A DNA stretch of 64,000 bases. Origin: Microbotryomycetes sp. JL201. Taxonomy: Eukaryota; Basidiomycota; Microbotryomycetes. Positions 20,401 through 32,267 of the stretch are shown here, piece after piece (position 1 is the first letter of the stretch; every line of letters starts with the position of its first letter). The stretch spans positions 239,827 to 303,826 of the forward strand of contig JAQYUZ010000017.1 of the NCBI GenBank assembly GCA_033819885.1. Direction: 5' to 3'. The translations under genes were made by a program, and so were the position numbers. The notes under the pieces are model-generated. The model did not search any database. It saw nothing but the letters and a program-made list of their open reading frames with translations, and was not told the DNA's origin.

Positions 20401-22592
20401 CAGAGTGACATACGTGTTGAAAAAGATGCCCATGTCGCCATGAGCGCCGCTTGATCCGAGGCTGGCACCTTCGAGCACGTCCACGAGCGTGTCCACTGGT
20501 CTCTGCCTGACGAGCACGTTTGCTCCAGAATCGGTCAAAACGACCCATTCGCGCCTTGGCTGCGACACTTGCGTCGCCAATTCGTTCAACGCCATCTTGC
20601 CATCAACGCGCACGATGCTGCTCGGCGTGATTTCGGCGATAGCCCACGTCTGCCCGCCAATCTCGATCGTGCTCGCGATTTCGGACAACCTTTGGCCGAC
20701 CGAGGACGAGTTTCCGTTTGATTGTTGCTGACCGGCGGCAGCATTATCGGGCGAAGCCATAAAGAGTGCTCCGACATCTTCAGACTTGTTGTTTGCCGCG
20801 AGGAAAAGCCCTTGCTGGCCGAAAACGGCCTGCGCAACAGCTTTGAACGCGAATTCAGACGATTGCTGTTGTTGCGATGGCTGTGAGTGAGAGTTGGGCT
20901 GAGGCTGCTGGCCGTAAAAGCCTATTTGCTGGGACGCAGGTTGTTGAGGCGCTTGAGGGACCGGCGGCGGGCGAACGTGGAAGAGCTCGAGCGAGCGAGC
21001 ACTGTACGAGCCATACGACGGGTACCGTCGCTGATGTGTGAAATACAGCCGAACGCCTGCCCGGTGCAACCGTGTTAGACGTGGGCGACGATCAAGATGC
21101 CCGACGACGCATACCTGTGTTGGTGACGGCAACGAGCCCAACTTTGTCCCTTTCTCCTTCTATCGTGCCAATGGTGTGCATGGAGACTATCCTGAATCCA
21201 GACGCATCGATCGCTGGACTCTTGCACATTTCCCTTGCGGCACGCAATACGTCCCCGGTCCGAGCGACCTTGTTTGGCGGACCGTCAAACGTGCTTTTGG
21301 GCGACGAGGACGCAAGTTCGTACATTTCAATTGCTCCATTTCGCAACAGTGCGTAGACGAGTCCCCGTTCATTGTCGATTTCGATCGATACGATGTGATC
21401 TCGAGGGTTGATGGCACTGAGTGACCGCAAGAATGACGGCACGACAGATTGAGTGATTGCGTTCAGGGTCAGGTTTGTCAGAGTGCAACGTTTGCTGAAC
21501 CAGCCTTCGTTGCTGCGGTAGGCCATCTCGTACAGGCAGCCGTCGCCTTCTCGACCTCCAGGCACGACCGCGTCGGGAGAAGTGCACAGAAAGATGCGGC
21601 CATTGGCGCTGCCTCTGATGACGGTGAAGGGAAGGCCGTCTGACGAGACAGAAAGGCCGGTCAGGTAGAACGTGACCTGCTTTTTAGCGCCAGGTGACGT
21701 TTCTGCGTATCCGATGCCGACGAGGGTGACGTGCGAGACGGTTGTCAGGACAAGCACATGAGTGACCGAATCGACAAACACGTCCGGGCGAGGCTTGACA
21801 AGGCCGACGCCGATGATGACGTCCGAGAGCTCTTCAAAGATTGAGAATGAGGAGCTGACGAAAAGGAGATTCATGAGCAAAGCCGAAGCGCTTTAGCAAT
21901 CAAGTGACGACTGACCCATCTGACCAGTCCCATAGCAGCAAGCGATTGTCTATCGTTACCCATGCACGGTCAATGCTCGGCAGCAAGCCCATTGTGCAGT
22001 GCGCGCGCGCTGCGAAAGCGGACGGGCGAGCTGGTTTAGTCAAAGCTGGTTCTCTTGCACGTACAAGCCTAGAAACGAATGACTGACCATTGTACTCGTC
22101 AAAGAGCTTGTCTGGCAACGAAATCACCCTGCGCTTTTGATAGGGGACCCAGGCGTTGTTTGGCGGGGTGACATAGTCATATGATGCGCCAACTACGGAG
22201 TAGAATCGGGCAAGAATGACATGGTCAGCATACCTTCGTGTTACGTATCGTCCGAAACTCGTTGGCGCAAGGCCAGACGGCGGGGCCATGCACGCCGTCG
22301 GCTCTGGAATCGCGCTTGTTATGGTGCATTGGTGTATTGACTGACATCCTAGCCTGTCTGCGACGCCGATAGCTTGCTCGTCGCGTTGCAACCGCTCGGT
22401 AATGACCTGCGCGGCGCGTTCGAGTGGCACATACACGTCGTCCTGGCCCGGCTGAGCTGCTTCGGTGGATGAGGACGTCGGTGGCTGAGCGAGTTGCTGC
22501 TGCTTTGAGCTGCTCGACAGCTGCATGAGCGAGCTCGTCGGCGGTGCGTTTGTCGTTGGATTGCTGCCGCGACTGGCGACAGCAAGCGACAT
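17479..22592 (-). CDS. NUP170: Nucleoporin Nup155/Nup170 family, inner ring scaffold
   Basis: Structural nucleoporin of the pore inner ring, at the nuclear envelope. A gene of about 5.1 kb with roughly a dozen short introns encodes some 1,350 residues. The N-terminal Ser/Gln-rich tail leads into a beta-propeller (SYDYVTPPNNAWVPYQKRR, LLPSIDRAWVTIDNRLLLWD, DVIIGVGLVKPRPDVFVD, VSMHTIGTIEGERDKVGLV), followed by an alpha-solenoid (ILVRQRPVDTL-like loop, FKDLLTKKQGRDIARSLI, DELFHSQLYDWYLSRG, LLEARTPYIESYLSREP, VRREDLL-like end). The propeller phrase about the life of Nup155 (YNALRYPLG, DLAVACAQEWD) is also recognisable. The intron at 18867-18927 has a GC donor (CAT|GCAAGT) and is the only junction that restores the frame between PDAPS and DIDSLRTNAYNKALS. 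The start at 22592 is the first ATG in frame. Confidence 0.9.
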
Positions 22593-23020
22593 GGAGGCGC
22601 ACAAGAGTCGTCCTGCCGGACTGAGCGAGCGCTGCAGGGGCGTGCCGAGTGAAAGGGTACAGCGAGCGATGAGAGCTCGTGAAACTTGAGGAGCGCTCTT
22701 TTTAGTCTTGCCTGTGCCGCAAGCACAACACCATGTCAGCTCTGGTCTTTGCAAACTCTAACAACATGGACTTGACAAGCTGTGCACGCTCCTAGGGTCC
22801 AGTCAAATTCGACATATGGCCGCCCACAGAGGCGAGTGTGTCAGAGCACTCGTTCGGTCGCGACGCGTCTGCTGACCGACGCACATGATGCTCTCACAGA
22901 CATGCCACGCCGTCCACTGCGGCAAAGTCGAAACCCACGCCCGCCTCGAACGCTCAAGCTGCTGTTGCTGTCCGTCCACTCGACTCTTTCGAGCGCGAGC
23001 TTTTACAGTCATTGCACACC
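22593..23020. promoter_or_regulatory. Divergent promoter region, Nup170 / Bmt6-like genes
   Basis: About 430 bp between two divergent start codons. A short upstream exon of the methyltransferase gene could lie here, but I cannot support one. No motif was recognised. Confidence 0.4.
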
Positions 23021-23908
23021 ATGGCCAGACCCATCATGTCGCAGACGACATTCGGTCAGACTTTGCAACAAGTTAAAGGAGCGTTGTACGACAAGGACTA
23101 TGAGAGAGCGTTTGGCACGGACCGATATCGATTGGCGTACTGTGCGAGATGGGTTCCGTCAAGAGCACTTATCTACAGGCGCATCTTTGCAGAGAATTCA
23201 CGAGCAATCTCGACAGCCATCAAAGGCAAGGGAAAGCTTTGCCAAGATGACGAAGCGGATGCAGGCCAGCAGGGCACTCGGGTCGTCATGGTTGGCGGTG
23301 GCGCAGGCAGCGAAGTCGTCGCGATCGCAAGCTGGTTTGCACAACAACTGGTACACGGCGCAGAAGACATGACGACGGCTCTGAACGTGACGCCGGTAGA
23401 CACTGCAGATTGGGCGCACGTCCTCACGGCTCAACAAGAAGCGATCAATCGGACCCATCCTCAGCTCGAAAACAGATTCGCAGTCAATTTTGTTCGGGAC
23501 GACATTCTCGATCCGACAACTCAATCTCTCGACTGGCAATCAACAAGTCTTGTAACAATCTTATTCACTATCTCCGAATTGTTTCTTCAATCCCGGCCTA
23601 AAACGTTTTCACTCTTGTCGACAATATCGACACGTGTCGGACCCGGCACCCTCTTGCTCATCGTCGAGTCTGTAGCGCTCGCTTCTATTCCCGTCGGGTC
23701 CTCTGGACGGTCTTATCCCGTAGGAATGTTGTTGGACGGGGCGTTGACGCTCGACAAGGGCAAACACGATAACGAACGAGCTCAATGGGAGTGTCTCTGT
23801 TCAGAAGACGCAAAATGGTACAGGTTGCCATCGGACGCTCAAGACGCTTACCCCGGACAACAACTGGAAAACACTCGGGTCGTCATCAGGCTCTATCGCA
23901 GATTGTGA
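23021..23908 (+). CDS. BMT6: 25S rRNA uridine-N3 methyltransferase, Bmt6 type
   Basis: SAM-dependent methyltransferase acting on large-subunit rRNA in the nucleolus; yeast Bmt6 makes m3U2843. Uninterrupted reading frame of about 295 residues. The N-terminal block ALYDKDYERAFG, YCARWVPSRALIYRRIFAE precedes the SAM-binding glycine loop VVMVGGGAGSEVVAIASW. Then come a domain with VRDDILDPTT, VTILFTISELFLQ (the motif IV-like strand) and PGTLLLIVESVALAS, and the end NTRVVIRLYRRL. Both the ATG at 23021 and the in-frame ATG at 23036 are possible starts. The 3' end is 39 bp from that of the convergent COG2 gene. Confidence 0.8.
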   Translation: MARPIMSQTTFGQTLQQVKGALYDKDYERAFGTDRYRLAYCARWVPSRALIYRRIFAENSRAISTAIKGKGKLCQDDEADAGQQGTRVVMVGGGAGSEVVAIASWFAQQLVHGAEDMTTALNVTPVDTADWAHVLTAQQEAINRTHPQLENRFAVNFVRDDILDPTTQSLDWQSTSLVTILFTISELFLQSRPKTFSLLSTISTRVGPGTLLLIVESVALASIPVGSSGRSYPVGMLLDGALTLDKGKHDNERAQWECLCSEDAKWYRLPSDAQDAYPGQQLENTRVVIRLYRRL

Positions 23909-23947
23909 AATGACACCAACAATGCAAATGCGCATGAAACCTGAGAT

Positions 23948-26900
23948 TCAATTTGTACTCTTCGTCTCGTCGACTGCACCGTCCGTGATTGCCGTGGTCA
24001 ATGATTTAAACGGTTCGCTTCCGTCCACGTCCACTCCAAGAGACCTCGCATCCCGGGCCAACGTTTCGGCATCCAACTGCATCTGCATCCTGACCTTGTC
24101 ACCTTGCTCGTCCTCTGTCGCAGGTTGTGGCGTCGGCGTCGACGAACGGAAGAACGACAAGCCTTGACGACCCTTTTTGTACCATCTGTAAGAGTCTTCT
24201 GTCTTTTTTTGCGTAGACAAGATCGTAGCATATCGAGAAGCAACTTCTTCTGCAACGGACGTGGCCCACTGCTTCTGAAGCGTGTCGTCGACAACTTTGG
24301 CGGGCCCGTGGAGGTACGCTCTCAATTCTTTGAGAATGTTGGACACAAAGAAAGAAGGTTCGGCGGGACCTTTTCGCGTAGATGCACGAACTTGGGAAGC
24401 GACGGATCGAACGTGCTTCAGATGTTCGGCGCAACGTTTCACGAGAATCGTCACGATCTGGGATGACAGCGGTGGTACGACACCAGATAATTGGGCGAGA
24501 GACAGCTCGAGCACGTCTATCAGACCTTGCCATTAGCGTGGCTTGCCACTAATTGACGCATCGTTACCCACTCACCGCTCTCGGGATATTCTGACTGCCC
24601 GTCACCCGGTTCGGGCAACCGGGGTCGTATCCGGTCCTCGTACAAGTTTTTGACTTTTTCGCACAACATCCTCGCGTCGGCGACTAGCGCTGTCAACTGT
24701 CTCAGAATCGCGTCTTCTGAGACATCTTCGCCCTGTCCAGGCGTAGAGGGTCGGGAAGGAACTCGTGTCCGATCCGCATCAAAGGATGCCCGCCCGCTGT
24801 TGGCGCCACCACCGTTGGCGGCCAAGTTGCCGTTGGCGGCGACGTATTTTGGCACGACCGAGTCTATCCATGTCCGATATCTGCTCAGGAGCTGCAAGAC
24901 GGCAAAAGGCGGTTAGTGGCGACGGACATGTTCAAAATACCGGAAACTGGCCGAACCTGCAACGTCAAGCGCCAAAATCTTCCGCTCAACTCTTCCAGGT
25001 ACACTTCTTCATGCCAGCACATTTTCAGAGCGCGCAAAACTGCTTCACTTTCGGTCATGACAAAGCTTGAACCTCCTCCGCTAACGCTGCCGACTTCGAA
25101 CGCCCTTTCGACTGAAGTGACCAGCTCTTTCAGCCGCAGTTGAAAGTAGACAGGCAATTGGAACCGCTTGACAAAGTTTGTATATGTAGGGTGGCTGCGC
25201 AACGCTTCAAGGTACGCGAGTGAAGGGCACATGTTTTCCAGTCGACTCAGGAATTGCATCGTGAGGGTGTAATGCTGTTAGTTCATCAGATCAGCTTGCG
25301 CACCATTCGAGCCGTCAGACTATGCTTACGGCATGGAAGATGGTCGGACGACCAGCCGCAAAGATCGTAGAGCCCAATTCGCTCATCAACCGGTTGCCGA
25401 TCTCGTCCCACAGCACGTTTGCAAGCAAAAAGTATTGTTGCTTTGGCCGTGTTGCAACGTCGTCTACACCATCGAGTGAAGACGTCGAGCTCGTCAAATC
25501 GATCGTCGGTACGTTGGGACCCAACAGGCTTTCCGCTACTTGGAGAACGAGACCACAATCTTGCGTGACGAAATCGAGCATCCTTTCGTACAAAGCTTTC
25601 AAAGCGATCGTCTCTGTCGAGCTGCTTGCTGAGACAGACAGCGGGGAGTAGGAGTAGAACGTGGTCGAATCCTCACAGGGTGTTGGTGCACTGGCCTGAC
25701 CGTTCGTGTCCGTAAGAGCTGCTCGAGTGACCAGCTCGCTTACGCGCGGGGCTACAAGAGTCTTGCGCACGATCTGCTCGGCAATTGGGACAGCGCTCAA
25801 GGCAGAATACGTGCGCAAGAGCGATATGAGCGAGTCTTTTGATTCGCCATCGCCTCTCTGAGCAGTCTTGAGCGTGTGGACGAGCAGCTGCTCGAGCTCG
25901 AGGTGCAAGACGGAAGAGGCTTTCGATAGGCGCTGTGAGCTGGGTGGTCAGCGCATCACATTGCGGCACACTACATCACGGCAGTCTCACCGGCTCCAAA
26001 GACTGAATAAAAGGGCTGTCGCCTGCTTTTGATACGAGGTAGAGCATGTGGCTGTATTCTGACGCCACCCTTTCTATCCTGCGCGCTGGCGATTCGAGCG
26101 AGCTGATGGACAACGCGAGTACTGGTCAGCACATGGGCCGAGTGCCAGTGGCGCGTGTATCCGCGCACCGCTCAATGCTCTCTCGCTCTTTGGTACCAGT
26201 GAGGCTCGCATCTCCAATCTTGAGCAAGCCTTCAACTTTTTCGACGGCCTGTTCTGTCTCGAGTAATCTTCTTAAGGCAGATTTCGTTTCTCTGAGGTGC
26301 TTTCTTTGCTCGAGCAAGTCGGCCATGTCTTTGCGCATTCCTTCGAGCTCTTGTTTGACGCGCGTAACCTCTGATTTGATGGACAGGACGGGTCGTTTGA
26401 TTGTCGCGAGTGATTGGGACACGTTGGCTTGTCGAAGACCTATCGAGAGACCGATAAAGGCTTCGTACTCGGTATTGATGACGGCGACGAGCTGGCTTTT
26501 GAGTGTCGCCTGGTACGCGCGGAGCTACATCGTGAAGAGAAGAATGTATAGTGTCAGTCATGCGAGTGCTTGCCGTCGTGACCGTGGCAATTAGGCCTCG
26601 CGAGCAGAGGGGCCTTTGACATTCTCGCCGCCCCGGATGACAGTCCCGTCGACGACAAGAAGCTGCAGCCAAATCTTGACAGCACAACAATCCTTTCGAG
26701 CTCGACCCACTTACCTCGCTGCGCAATTCGTCGAGCGCCGTGTGCCTTCTCGTCAACAGGAACTCGCTCGCGTCAAACTCGGGTGCACGGAACACGCTGC
26801 CGTCCAGCGGATCAACGTCTGGCAAGTCGTACTCGCCCTCGTCAGCATTGCCAAGCGAGTCTGCAGGCGAGTTTGGGACGGTCGACGTGCGGATGAGCAC

Positions 26901-26978
26901 GCTCAGCGATGGCTTGTGAGACAATGACGACGAAGCCGGACTGGACGAGCGTCCACCAAACGGGTCATACGACGCCAT
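23948..26978 (-). CDS. COG2: Conserved oligomeric Golgi complex subunit 2
   Basis: Tethering-complex subunit for intra-Golgi retrograde transport, on the cytosolic face of the Golgi. The protein has about 850 residues in about eight exons. It starts MASYDPFGGRSSSPAS, then PEFDASEFLLTRRHTALDELRSE, LRAYQATLKSQLVAVINTEY, FIGLSIGLRQ and a coiled coil (KSEVTRVKQELEGMRKDM, EQRKHLRETKSALRRLLETE). This is the N-terminal arrangement of COG2. The C-terminal half is helical with MQFLSRLENMCPSLAYLEAL and ILKELRAYLHGPAKVVDD. The intron between ELRSE and LRAYQ is about 196 nt and contains a long open stretch that I consider non-coding. Confidence 0.85.
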
Positions 26979-27107
26979 GACGCGGGTGTGCGCGCGTGGT
27001 CGCGCCCGTCGACGTCGCCTGGACCGTGTGGCACACGGCGAGAGTGGCCTGAGCGCAAGCAGCACGCGCACAACTACATGACATTACAACAGCGGACAAG
27101 AAATAGA

Positions 27108-29094
27108 TCAAGCCGAATAAGACGTGTCGTGTAGCTTGTTCGTGCCAATCAATTGGTCATACAATTCCCAAACTGCAGTCTGCGACACGTGATCGAGGCA
27201 CGGCACAACGTCTCTCGCGAGCGCTCCAGTATCGAGCATCCGGTGAAACAAGCTGCCGTCAAAGGTCAGATACGTCGGAGGTAAATGCTCAGACAGCAAC
27301 AGTGTCTCGATAAGCAGTTGAACGTAAAACAGCGCCTGAACGAGTTCGGCGGACAGCTGAATATCGTGTTTACTGAGCGGCGGATCGTTTGCAGGCACAG
27401 CCGGCATACAAGTGCGCTCCTTGCTGGTCGTGAGGACGACGGCGCAGATGATGGCCGCAAGAATTTCATGCTCTGTCCACGGATGCTTCGTCTGAGCCTG
27501 AACCCAGCGCAGGGCCATCACAAAGAGCCAGTAACTGGGACGGCCAGAGAACTCGTCGAGTGTGGGAAAGTCGAATGCTGTCGCAAGCACACGCAGACGG
27601 TTCGGGAGCGGTTCGAGAATGCAAGGCTGATCACCGCTCCCGAAACGACCACGGCTGAGTGACGACAGAGTCGGGACGGGTACTTGCTCTGGCCGAAGTG
27701 TCAGTCCGCGCCTGACGACCTCGAGAATGTGCGGTGCGCCGAGTTCAATGGCATCGTCTAAAAGAGCGTACAGCCACAGTCTGATCGGTCGGCCAATGTA
27801 CAGCGACGTCGACTGCCTCGACGTCAGTTCGACGGTATTTTGAGCCAACACGCGCTTGTGCGTGAGCATGTTGAGCACAAATTGATTGAACCGGCCTTGT
27901 CGGGCTGCGGCTGCGAGCTGTGCTCGACATTGCGAGTGAGACGGCAGCTCGTCGTTCACCTTGTCCAAGACAAAGTCGCCAACAACGTTCGGATAGTGTA
28001 TCGACACGGGCATGTAAGATTCGGCCGCGGCCACGAGCTCGCAGGCCATTGACCGGATGGCGTGGTTTTCCAACGTTCTAGAGCACAGCGCGTTGATGCA
28101 CGTCTGCACCGCGTCGTATAAATTGTCTGCAGGATCAGAGGATTGTATGGCCCGCGCGATCCGGTGAATGTCGTTCGGAATGTGGACTTGACCGGGGAAC
28201 CTTCGCGGTGCTCGCGATGGAGACAGTTGCTCGAGAAAGTCGGCAACGTCATTGCCAACCAAGGCGGCAAACAATGGCAGCCGATGCGCCGGAATCATTA
28301 AAAGGTTTGCCAAGTCGACAGAGTGATATGCGCCGAAACTCATGCATGCCGGACGGCACATGGCTTCAGGAGTCAGGATCAACGACTGTGCCGTGCCATA
28401 TCGGACGCCCTGCAGAGGGACATAGCCGCGATGTCGAGCATCGAAAATGAAATAGTCTGAATCTACAAGGAAAGGCTCGGTCGGCTCGGCACGAGCCCAT
28501 GTTTGCGCACAAATGCACTCACCGTTGGACAAGATGAACCCCTGCCTCTCTTCCGCTAGATAGGCCGTGGGAGAGTCTGCCTCGCCTTTGGCAAAGTGGA
28601 AAGGGACGTTGAGCGCCATCAGTGTCGCTAACAAGGCAGTCTGCGACAACAGTGGAAGCTTTGAAGCTTTACTGATTTCCCATGGCAGCTGAAGTTGAGC
28701 GTCGTTGAGGTTGTTCATGTACCGGATCACTCGGTCCAGCGACTGTTGCGAGCGCATCAAGACCGTACCCTGTTTTTCCGAGCCGGCCGGCCCTTTGTAC
28801 AGTGCGTGAGCTTAGCGAGCTGCTGGGCAGGTGCATCCTCGGTTGCGTCTCACCGTCAAAGACAAACTCTGGCACTAGCCCGCAGCTTTGCCAATATGTA
28901 ATGTACATTCGCACCTTGTTCTCGAGCTCGGCGTAATCGCCTCCTCTTAGCGCATTGTCCTGGCCGATGCTGAACAGGAAGGCGAGGCCATCGACAATGA
29001 GTGCAACGTTGGGCAAGGCAGGATCCGGCAAGTGAATATCACGGCGCAAGGACGAGTTCTGACGAACATAGGTGGCGAGTCCGTGTACGCCCAT
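27108..29094 (-). CDS. Asteroid-type XPG/FEN1-like PIN-domain protein
   Basis: Two exons, joined at FDG-PAGSEKQGT (28783-28850), encode about 640 residues. The start MGVHGLATYVRQNSS and the block NVALIVDGLAFLFSIGQDN are the N-terminal nuclease domain of the Asteroid family, with the first metal-binding aspartate in VDGLAF. Further on are PLLSQTALLATLMALNVPF, AKGEADSPTAYLAEE (acidic metal ligands, GEAD), FIFDARHRGYVPL and LFAALVGNDVADF, the helix-hairpin-helix-like region. The C-terminal half is helical and unfamiliar. Asteroid proteins are structure-specific nuclease relatives; their substrate in fungi is unknown. Confidence 0.82.
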
Positions 29095-29580
29095 GGCTCG
29101 TTGCTAGGCCAGTGGTAGCTGAGCACGTGACCGGCTTTTGCGACAGTTTTCCCATTCAGCGCTCTAAGCAAGAGTCGGCATGTGAGGCCGTACTCTGTCG
29201 CCCGCACGGTTCACTGCAAGCAAGGTCGTTGCTGGCCAGAGCTCCAGCAGCCGCAGCTTTGGCAGTCAGTCGCGAACGTTGTTCGAGACGCTTGCGCCGG
29301 TGTGCGCGCACGTAGTGTCGATCAGATTGTCCGTGTTGACCCGACCTCCTTGTTTCAAACAGCAACTGGAGTGAGCGAGACCGGTGATGGTGGGCTCAGA
29401 ACAAAGTGAAAACCAAGCTCGGCGGTTGACCTTTTGCACTCCGAGCACAGGCACACGAGATCCCGCCAATCACATCCGCCTGATCTGCTGCTTCGTCCGT
29501 GTATCTTTCAACGTCTCCAGCAACGATCGGATCGAGCAGTCCGTTCAACTTTGAGCGGCGACACGGCAATCTGCGACGCA
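29095..29580. promoter_or_regulatory. Divergent promoter region, Asteroid-like / MED4 genes
   Basis: About 490 bp between divergent starts. It contains the extended E-box CACGTGAC at 29124-29131, about 30 bp upstream of the Asteroid start. I see no further gene. Confidence 0.5.
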
Positions 29581-30500
29581 ATGGCCGTCACCCCAAACGC
29601 TTCGTCCTCGATATTGGGCCCGACAGTGCCCCTGACGGACGCTCAAGCGGCGCAGATTCCGTCGTCGTCGCTCCCAATTGGGCCGCAGCTCTCGCACTTG
29701 CTGCATCAGTTTACGACGCTAGCTCTTCAACTTTTTTCAGCATTGTCAACATCTTCTCCGCATGCCTCGGAGAACCCAATCATGCAGGCTCTCGCTGATA
29801 TCGATTCCAAGCTGGCCCGGTTGCTCGCCATGCTCGACCAACATCAGAAGCTGCAAGGACAAATCCAACAACTCGTATCAGACATACACGCTCAGGATGA
29901 CGCTTGGCACTCGGGCGTCAAGACGCTGCACTCTGCCGTGAACGAGTTGACTCCGATCGTCGAATCAGGTGCGCAGGACCGTCAAGCGATCGAACAGACA
30001 CGAGCTGCCCGGGACAACAAAGAATCGCCACTCGGACCAAAGAATGTCTTGTCTTATGCGAGACTGTTGGCGCCGTTCACGTCTGCCCCACCGAGCTCTC
30101 TTCTGCCTCACGAGCAGAAACTTGTCGGCCAAGGCGCGGCGAGCATGGATCCGAGCGGCAACAGGCTGCCACTTGGCGCAATCCCACCTTTCCCAACAGA
30201 GGCAGTCATGCGTCGGGGCCGGCTCCAGTTTGGATCGAGCTTTAATGGCTTTGGACAAGCCTTGGGCGAAACAGAAGAGGTCGGAGGTGAGCGTGAAATC
30301 AAGCGTGTGATCTTGCAGCTGGCCATTTTTATTGACACGCGCTCACAGCACGGAAAGAAGCTGGTCCGCTGAAAGAATCTGTTGCAGACCAATCTGCCGT
30401 CGCCAAACTCGAGCAACAAGCACGTAGGCAAGAACAGCAGCAACATCAATACGAGCAAGAAGACTTTTCATTCGATCTCGACCTCAATCCAGATCTCTGA
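29581..30500 (+). CDS. MED4: Mediator complex subunit 4
   Basis: Middle-module subunit of Mediator in the nucleus. Two exons (29581-30286, 30349-30500) encode 285 residues. Residues 70-140 form a coiled coil (DIDSKLARLLAMLDQHQKL, IQQLVSDIHAQDD). The diagnostic block follows: NVLSYARLLAPFTSAPPS, then IPPFPTEAVMRRGRL, matching the SAPP and PWPTEDKMRRG signature of Med4. The C-terminus is Gln-rich and ends acidic (FSFDLDLNPDL). The stop is 37 bp from the stop of the convergent dioxygenase gene. Confidence 0.9.
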
Positions 30501-30537
30501 GTGCAGAAATCCGCACGCACTGCATTGCAGCAAAATA

Positions 30538-31698
30538 CTAGACACCAAACACGATCGTCTTTGCGCCGTGATCACCAAACACAGTCTTTGCTTGTCCAGG
30601 ACTATTCTGACACGCACCTGCTGCAATATACAGAGGCACGAAATGTTCTTCGCGAGGATGAGCCTTGCGAAACCCTGGATGCTTGGCAAGGTCCATTAAA
30701 GCCTGTTTGCGCTTGTCCGGGTCCGCTTCGGCTGCAGCGTCAATGATGGCTCGCTCGAAAGAGGTGTACACGTCCGAGGCTCCGGATGGCGAAAAGGCTG
30801 AAAAGTCTCTGAATGTGTGGATCGTGAGACCGCCAGCAATGATGAGAACGCCTTCCGAACGCAACGGCTCCAGCGCGGCACCGAGTTGCCATTCATCTTG
30901 TGGCTGCAACGACGAGTCGATAGAGACTTGGACGATCGGTACCGGGCAGTCGTCCGAGAACATGAGCTTGAAAGGCACAAAGACGCCGTGGTCTGAACAT
31001 TGCCGCAGCGTGAGCCGAGGATTCACGCGATGCAGCATCATGCCGACTTACCAAGTCCGGGTCCGCGGAAACCGCGACCGTCTTCGCCTCTTGCTTCAAG
31101 CTTGGTCGTCAGTCGGGCTGGCTTGCCAGCCGCTTTCAAAAGATCGACGACCCGCTGTGCGACTTGAAGGGCTCCTCGCGACTTGAACGTGACCTCGTAA
31201 AGCTCTTTCGGGAATCCAAAGTCTGACAGTGACGGAGCATGGAGCGTCAATACGCGTTCGGCGACCGGTCTCGCCCGGGAGCCGAGCAACTCACAATCCA
31301 TAAGCAAGGGATTTTCATCGCCATAATCGGAAACAAGTGTTCCGTTGCGCGTCTCCCAATGGGCCGAAAAGACGACGACGGCCTTTGGCGAGTACTTTTT
31401 GATCAAACAGGGTCCAAAGTCTCGGAGAAAAGTGGCAAGCGATCCATGCGGACCTTGAACCTCGCTTAACGGAGATTCACGTGGCGGAATCGTCGACGGC
31501 CAAATCAGTCCAGGTTCTGAGCAGATTGTGGTGAATGTTCGAAGATTTGCCTGCAGTTGTATTTCATTGCTTACGCCCATGGGCCAGAAACACTGCAGGG
31601 ATCTTGCCGCCGGTTTGCGCACTTCCAGGCAAGCTGTCGAGCTGTGCCTGCCACTGGGCACGCAAGTTGTTGACGATGTGAGGCCGAACGGTGGGCAT
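30538..31698 (-). CDS. LigB-type extradiol dioxygenase (4,5-DOPA dioxygenase family)
   Basis: Metal-dependent ring-opening dioxygenase of class III (LigB/DODA). Four exons; the junctions HG-QPGLIWP, MDYFGFP and GLDHGVF are in frame. All four conserved histidines of the family are present in FLAHGQPG, FSAHWETR, DHGVFVPFKLMF and GGLTIHTFRDF. The C-terminus is EEHFVPLYIAAGA and TIVFGV. Catechol-type aromatics such as L-DOPA are typical substrates of relatives; the one here is unknown. I chose the ATG at 31698; a hydrophobic open stretch extends upstream but has no ATG. A diverged, His-less relative lies 7 kb away, on the other side of an ABCC transporter gene. Confidence 0.88.
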
Positions 31699-32267
31699 GG
31701 CGTTGTACGACGCGCTAGCGAATGTGTCTGTCGATTGCCGCGGCACACGACGAGGTGTAGTTGAACGAGAAGCAAGGCAGATGGCAAGCACAGAGACAGC
31801 GATGGCTGTCCAGCACACGCGAGCGGTCCAAGCCAGTTTGAGTGGACGGGCAAGAGGGAGGCGGGCGGGGGTCACCTACGTGCTCACGCAATCATCACGT
31901 GACTTTGTCATCTCCCACGTAAGCCAGTCGTAGTCAGCGCATACATTCACCACAGGCAAGGTGAAAGTTATGAACCAGCATGCGGCACGTGACATGTGAC
32001 CCGTATCTTTGTTCCTGCCCGTGAACCGGGCGTTGCAGACGAGTCAGACAGTGTCTCTCGAGTCACGCTATGAGAACCACGCGGTCTGCGAAGGCGCCGA
32101 AATTAACGTCCGCTTCGCGCTCACAACGCATTTCACCTCGCACCCACTGACTCAAGTTCTCAAGCACAGACACGCTCATAACATTACCTGTGCTTGACAT
32201 CAGCGACGCATCAAGGCTGGTTGGTTTCTCTTGCTTCTAAAAGTTCTTGGACCGGATCAGCCGCCGG
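31699..32267. promoter_or_regulatory. Divergent promoter with two E-boxes, dioxygenase / ABCC transporter
   Basis: A 570-bp shared intergenic region. It holds TCACGTGAC at 31895-31903 and CACGTGAC at 31986-31993, 91 bp apart. The placement suggests common control of both genes by a bHLH-type factor, which is inference. Confidence 0.5.

Noticed and set aside
26586-26690. Open stretch LLVVDGTVIRGGENVK inside the COG2 gene on the minus strand
   Set aside because: It ends in a stop and would break the COG2 helix order. Splicing ELRSE directly to LRAYQ fits the family; the stretch is intronic.
31699-31875. Hydrophobic N-terminal extension of the dioxygenase
   Set aside because: The frame is open but has no ATG upstream of 31698 (only GTG), so I kept the ATG start.
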